A stretch of DNA of 34,971 nt from Bacteroidales bacterium (GTDB lineage: Bacteria; Bacteroidota; Bacteroidia; Bacteroidales; P3), in assembly GCA_017509045.1 (NCBI GenBank), contig JAFWQP010000002.1, positions 1 to 34,971 on the forward strand. Reading direction: 5' to 3'. Both the position numbers and the translations under genes were made by a program. Positions 34,201-34,971 of the stretch are shown piece after piece. How positions within the stretch are numbered: the first letter of the stretch is position 1; the number at the start of each line of letters is the position of its first letter. Under the pieces are notes generated by a model. The model made no database searches, was not told the origin of the DNA, and saw nothing but the letters and a program-made list of their open reading frames with translations.

Positions 34201-34971
34201 ATGCAGCTTGTCAGCTGCGTTGGTGTGGCATGCCACCAGCCTGTCATCACTGGCATCTCTCACACCTACGAGAATGCTACTATCACATGGACAGGCAATG
34301 GCACCGACTATGAGGTGAACGTCAAGGAGGCCGTCGCCACCGACTGGCCCGCCACCGACATCCACGTCACCGGCAACACCTACACCTTCACCGGTCTGCA
34401 ACCCTCTACCAGCTACACCTTCCGTGTACGTCAGGACTGCACCGCCGACTCTGCTGGCTATAGCGACTGGGTCATCGACGGCTTCGTGACCGACAGCCTG
34501 CCCTGTCTCGCTCCCGACAGCCTCCATGTCACTGCCGTCACCAATGCCACCGCCACCCTCGACTGGACTCCTCGTGGCTACGAGAACATGTGGGAAATCC
34601 ACGTGTGGACCAGCGGCGGTCTCGACAGCATCTACACTGTCACCAGCCATCCTGCCACCGTCGGAGGCTTTACTGCCAACACCTCCTACAACGCCTCAGT
34701 GCGCCCGCTCTGTGGCTCTGCAAACAACATTGTTGGTGATTGGGGCGACACCATCGTCTTCACCACCGCAGTCTGTCCCGATGTCACCGGACTTGGCACT
34801 CGCAACGTCACCGCCAACAGCGTCGATGTCTACTGGAATCCCGACCCGATGGCCCTGCAATGGATTATCGAGTACGGCTTCCACGGCTTCGACCTAGGCA
34901 CCGGCACGCAGGTGACCACCTCGCTCACCACCTACACCATCAACGGACTGCTGGACGACATGGAGTACGAC
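25297..34971 (+). CDS. second giant secreted modular adhesin-like protein (3' end beyond the window)
   Basis: The frame is open from the ATG at 25297 to the right edge: 3225 codons without a stop where I read it. A signal peptide (MQKHLQRLLLIVAMMFVPWV then TQA) is followed by a β-rich N-terminal domain (to about 242). Modules then run approximately (nt): Fn3 26020; J 26281; Fn3 26835; J 27073; Fn3 27625; type N jelly roll 27900; Fn3 28441; J 28681; Fn3 29216; X 29491; Fn3 30121; J 30386; Fn3 30871; J 31131; Fn3 31681; X 31951; Fn3 32581; J 32841; Fn3 33376; X 33646; Fn3 34231, 34501 and 34771. The last part follows the C-terminal order of the first giant, so a T9SS sorting domain should follow shortly. 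Likely surface adhesin; ligand unknown. Confidence 0.92.
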   Translation, partial: MQKHLQRLLLIVAMMFVPWVTQAQTLGEYTFSTGTSTTMWIDMSTATQILTPTGSDGLASSLRSIGFSFPFGEDDYTQYSVNTDGNLRLGSIVTGTGNYSTPFSSSYASTNNPKINAFGCDGYGVSGVHYVKAKNTVDANNDSLLVVEFCTGTYNNTTRNELYKWQIHLYPTGTIVMLYGPSPAAAPNVAHQQGLCVDASDGWTIDANHVATHFTSGTSTTIATGNWPSAGRYYRFDRPVVTCPKPTSLTYDNLSPYSFDISWTDTSDASAWIVQLLAGSTTVYNNVEYTYPVYFTSLTPATHYTVQIAGLCANDDTSTFRTRTVLTPCLALDTLPYVMNFDDVPAATTTSVATNNLPPCWTNHNTGTSTSYSGYPIVYSGSGTSHSGSNAMRFYTYTTAGTYSDQIAVMPPTDSTLLPLSSLQVRFWMRTTSTSYNSHVIVGVMTDPTDASTFVPIEDVSTNASTTYTQHTVMLAAYNGPHGYVAFKAPQPTSSYNALLIDDVSLEEAPSCLPVYNLVETHSTTDSIYLSWTPIGTESQWIVTEGANEYVVYDTVFSMGGLSASTSYTFSVRAYCGGTDTSEAVTITARTACGYITTLPYTENFDGVTGSTTTSVAVNNLPPCWANHNTGTSTSYSGYPMVYNSSSYAHSGSQAMRFYTYTTTGTYSDQIAIMPQTDSTVLPMTGLQVSFWLRSTSTSYNSHVIVGVMTDPTNASTFVPIEDVSTNSSTTYTQHTVMLASYTGPHGYVAFKAPQPTSSYNALLIDDVSLEEAPTCLPVQNIMQTEATTSSVTLNWTEVGGATQWVLEYSTSDFVPGTGVGNMEYVTSLPYTLSGLDSGASYYVYVHGDCGAGDTSTNVFLMATTLSGGGGLPYVCGFEGAGDNDWNLINGSQTNKWYVGTAAHNTGSKGLYISDNNGTSNNYSATESYVFAVKEFELLAGEYAFSYDWKCNGESSYDFLRAAMVPGTTVLTAGSYSGFNNTSGMPAGGLALDGGYRMNLQTSWQTMTGTFLITTPGTYKWVFMWRNDGSVTNQPPIAIDNVMLMQNTCPAPTVYVDHFGVDSIILAWHPNGEETSWEVISDSIQDIVYDTTYAFGDLHGNTAYHFAVRAICSAGDTSMPAAITQRTACSFMDTLPFFYDFEDALTGTSTTGSTFVDCWTHLNNGTSYGGYPYVGNSTTYNHTPGGTKGLYWYNTTTTGTYGDYEVVVLPPVDTNIYPARTLQLRFWAKASSSSPVFQVGVMTNPDDVNTFVQVATVNASNTNWQEYEVPLGLYTGDGAYVALKSVRASWTAYVDDFTLELAPTCPRITDLRAATTAAAAHVSWEYSAALGIAPESYEVAYRYTADTFGTPITSTVYGLSEVLTGLDPDTSYTLTVTPDCGIDGYGQSKTIVFSTHALPCLEWDTSGAGGSSSSSAVYPVGTLGTSTTNVMPTNGGYNYAYCNHLIRSSEVNLPSGTTYISGIDFRFAGTSAMTNKTNCTLYMCHTNMTTCDDFANPSDLVLVYEGPLNCTPTTDGWSHFEFNRGTFAYNGTSNMIVAIVDNSGATDGNATFYYESMSGSISHRVYRNDNPYTFAELGTQTASNSVWRTNMRLTTGGNGGGNCITTASCAEPAVIIDSVRETEAYLSWIPGYQETSWDVEYRPLSDTIWTPVIMGVSTPNVTISGLTANTPYEVRVSPNCTDTVLYAKLQFRTECGGTPVPFVEHFDTWSTTIADPLPDCWYKKTNYSSQYPSASTSYNHTPGGSKAMYMYSTSSTWSYMVLPLFAPPIDSLQLSFWLYKTNTSYPHRLIVGVMTDPADETTFQPVDTVANVNLSTWEEFTVMFNHYTDSGRYIAIKSIDAEYCYPYLDDLVVDYIPSCLPVENLTATNITQTSADITWIDTMGTSSWTVEYGPYGFTIGSGTIVTVYDTSLTLTGLTSNTAYDVYVSPDCVGGSAGSAYISFRTACDFIRTLPFTYGFEDAVTGSSSSATFVPCWERLNNGTSYFGYPYVSSSSTYNHTPGGTKGLYWYNTTTTGTYGDYQIVVLPGVDTTTYPINTLQVSFWAKSSSTSYSPSFEVGVMTDPTNATTFTSVAQVYVGPNTTFTEYTVALGTYTGAGQYVALRALRPVSSWYAYVDDFTLKEMPNCPEIEQLTVNPTVSNARVTWSYSDLLGITPANFIVRYGYAADSLVGATTVTTPNTSIVLTGLTPDTMYTISVSAQCATSEGEAFVRNFSTQGLPCIQWDTTSGGSSSGSSPAATYAIGTPGTGTTDVMPVNGQYNYSYCNHLILSSEVNSGAVYFSGIDFQYAGSTPMANTTNCTIYMCHTTMSSCDNFAPVADLQLVYEGPINCTTSGWNHFEFNRGTFAYNGTSNIIVAIVKNGTGTESGANFYYQQTTPHMSHRVYRNDTPYSYADLGTVTASNSFWRTNMRLTTGGNGGMGDCIQTATCAAPDVIVDSVDVTTAYFSWIPGHTETSWNIGYRAVGATTWTTVATGYTSQTYTLTGLAPNTRYEVRVGSSCSDTTYYDMVAFRTGCGPIIAMPWSDNLDAYTTGTSTTGSPFIDCWHHLNNGTSYGGYPYVGSSTYNHTPGGAHGLYWYNTTTTGTYGDYQCVVVPGVDTSISVNGLQFSFWARASSASYTPVFQVGVMTDPDDITTFVGVDTIVITSGTSWTLVEVPLSTYSGSGRYVALKADRPSSSWYAYVDDFMLDYVPTCIYPRNVFATTATTSTITLDWVDITPAMQWQVEYGPQGYVRGTSAGTSMTVTSHPVFIPGLDTLTSYDFYIRPICTVGDTGRWSYANTLTTSMCDNSDVFAIGSASSGGTTYYAPVNNFYNYTLSETIIDSAEIGGPMDIQFIAYYYDYSSPSTVKTNCTIYFQPTTLSTFSSTSDVVALNTATAAKVYSGPLNCSQGWNFFALDTIYHYDGSSNLMVIVDDNSYDYDGSAYVFRSEPCTGNKVLYYYSDSDNPDVTSISSSYSGNKAVASWRPVMQLVSCVGVACHQPVITGISHTYENATITWTGNGTDYEVNVKEAVATDWPATDIHVTGNTYTFTGLQPSTSYTFRVRQDCTADSAGYSDWVIDGFVTDSLPCLAPDSLHVTAVTNATATLDWTPRGYENMWEIHVWTSGGLDSIYTVTSHPATVGGFTANTSYNASVRPLCGSANNIVGDWGDTIVFTTAVCPDVTGLGTRNVTANSVDVYWNPDPMALQWIIEYGFHGFDLGTGTQVTTSLTTYTINGLLDDMEYD
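26281..27640 (+). repeat. 792-bp tandem duplication in the second giant gene
   Basis: A J module plus Fn3 unit of 264 codons is repeated: 26281 onward matches 27073 onward, with long near-identical blocks such as AACAACCTGCCTCC, CACGGGCACCAGCACGTCGT, TCGCATGTGATTGTGGGTGT and CAGCCTACGTCGAGCTACAA. Identity is high in the J part and falls in the Fn3 part. Reading frame is kept. Confidence 0.85.
28681..33645 (+). repeat. ~2.45-kb higher-order repeat (six-module block, two copies)
   Basis: The block J-Fn3-X-Fn3-J-Fn3 (about 28681-31130) is followed by a second block in the same order (about 31131-33645). Corresponding modules are 2450-2505 bp apart. A third X module follows, as at the start of a partial third block. 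Frame is kept throughout. Confidence 0.75.

Overview
The window is a piece of a Bacteroidota (order Bacteroidales-like) chromosome. Three things show this: promoter -7 boxes of the form TAnnTTTG in front of several genes, type IX secretion (T9SS) sorting domains on large surface proteins, and the DUF4271 / HemD-like / rnpA / yidD gene order typical of that phylum. The T9SS cargo argues against Bacteroides itself; I cannot name a genus.

Layout. (1) 1-785: an AT-rich gap with a fold-back repeat and one copy of a dispersed repeat; a partial ORF may run off the left edge. (2) 786-6279, minus strand: a gingipain-like C25 peptidase with a T9SS domain, a DUF4271 membrane protein, a HemD-like protein, RNase P protein and YidD, almost without gaps. 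(3) 6588-13226, plus strand: a 2212-residue secreted protein built of jelly-roll ('choice-of-anchor J'/cleaved-adhesin-like) and fibronectin-III-like modules with a T9SS domain, followed by a clear terminator. (4) 13460-18868, plus strand: HD-domain hydrolase, Mpl murein-recycling ligase, a small membrane protein, a Smr-domain protein, a small ORF and a short IspG. (5) 18869-20741: a repeat-rich island with three 200-bp near-palindromic elements, a nested perfect fold-back structure and a small lipoprotein gene. (6) 20742-24891, minus strand: the DUF4130-type protein and radical SAM partner of a putative DNA repair/modification pair, then typA/bipA. (7) 25297 to the right edge, plus strand: a second giant modular protein, paralogous to the first, with at least 3225 residues and open at the edge.

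The peptidase and both giants are predicted to leave the cell by the T9SS and work at the surface as protease and adhesin-like filaments, reminiscent of the gingipain/haemagglutinin modules of Porphyromonas. The genes between the giants are housekeeping: cell wall recycling, isoprenoids, translation and DNA repair.

The least explained material is non-coding. There is a family of ~200-bp near-palindromes with perfect terminal inverted repeats (three complete copies and one truncated), two of which overlap the stop codons of neighbouring genes. There are two fold-back structures built from inverted arrays of 7-8-nt units. A different short-unit tandem array also appears in at least six gaps. 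No tRNA, rRNA, CRISPR array or transposase gene was seen.
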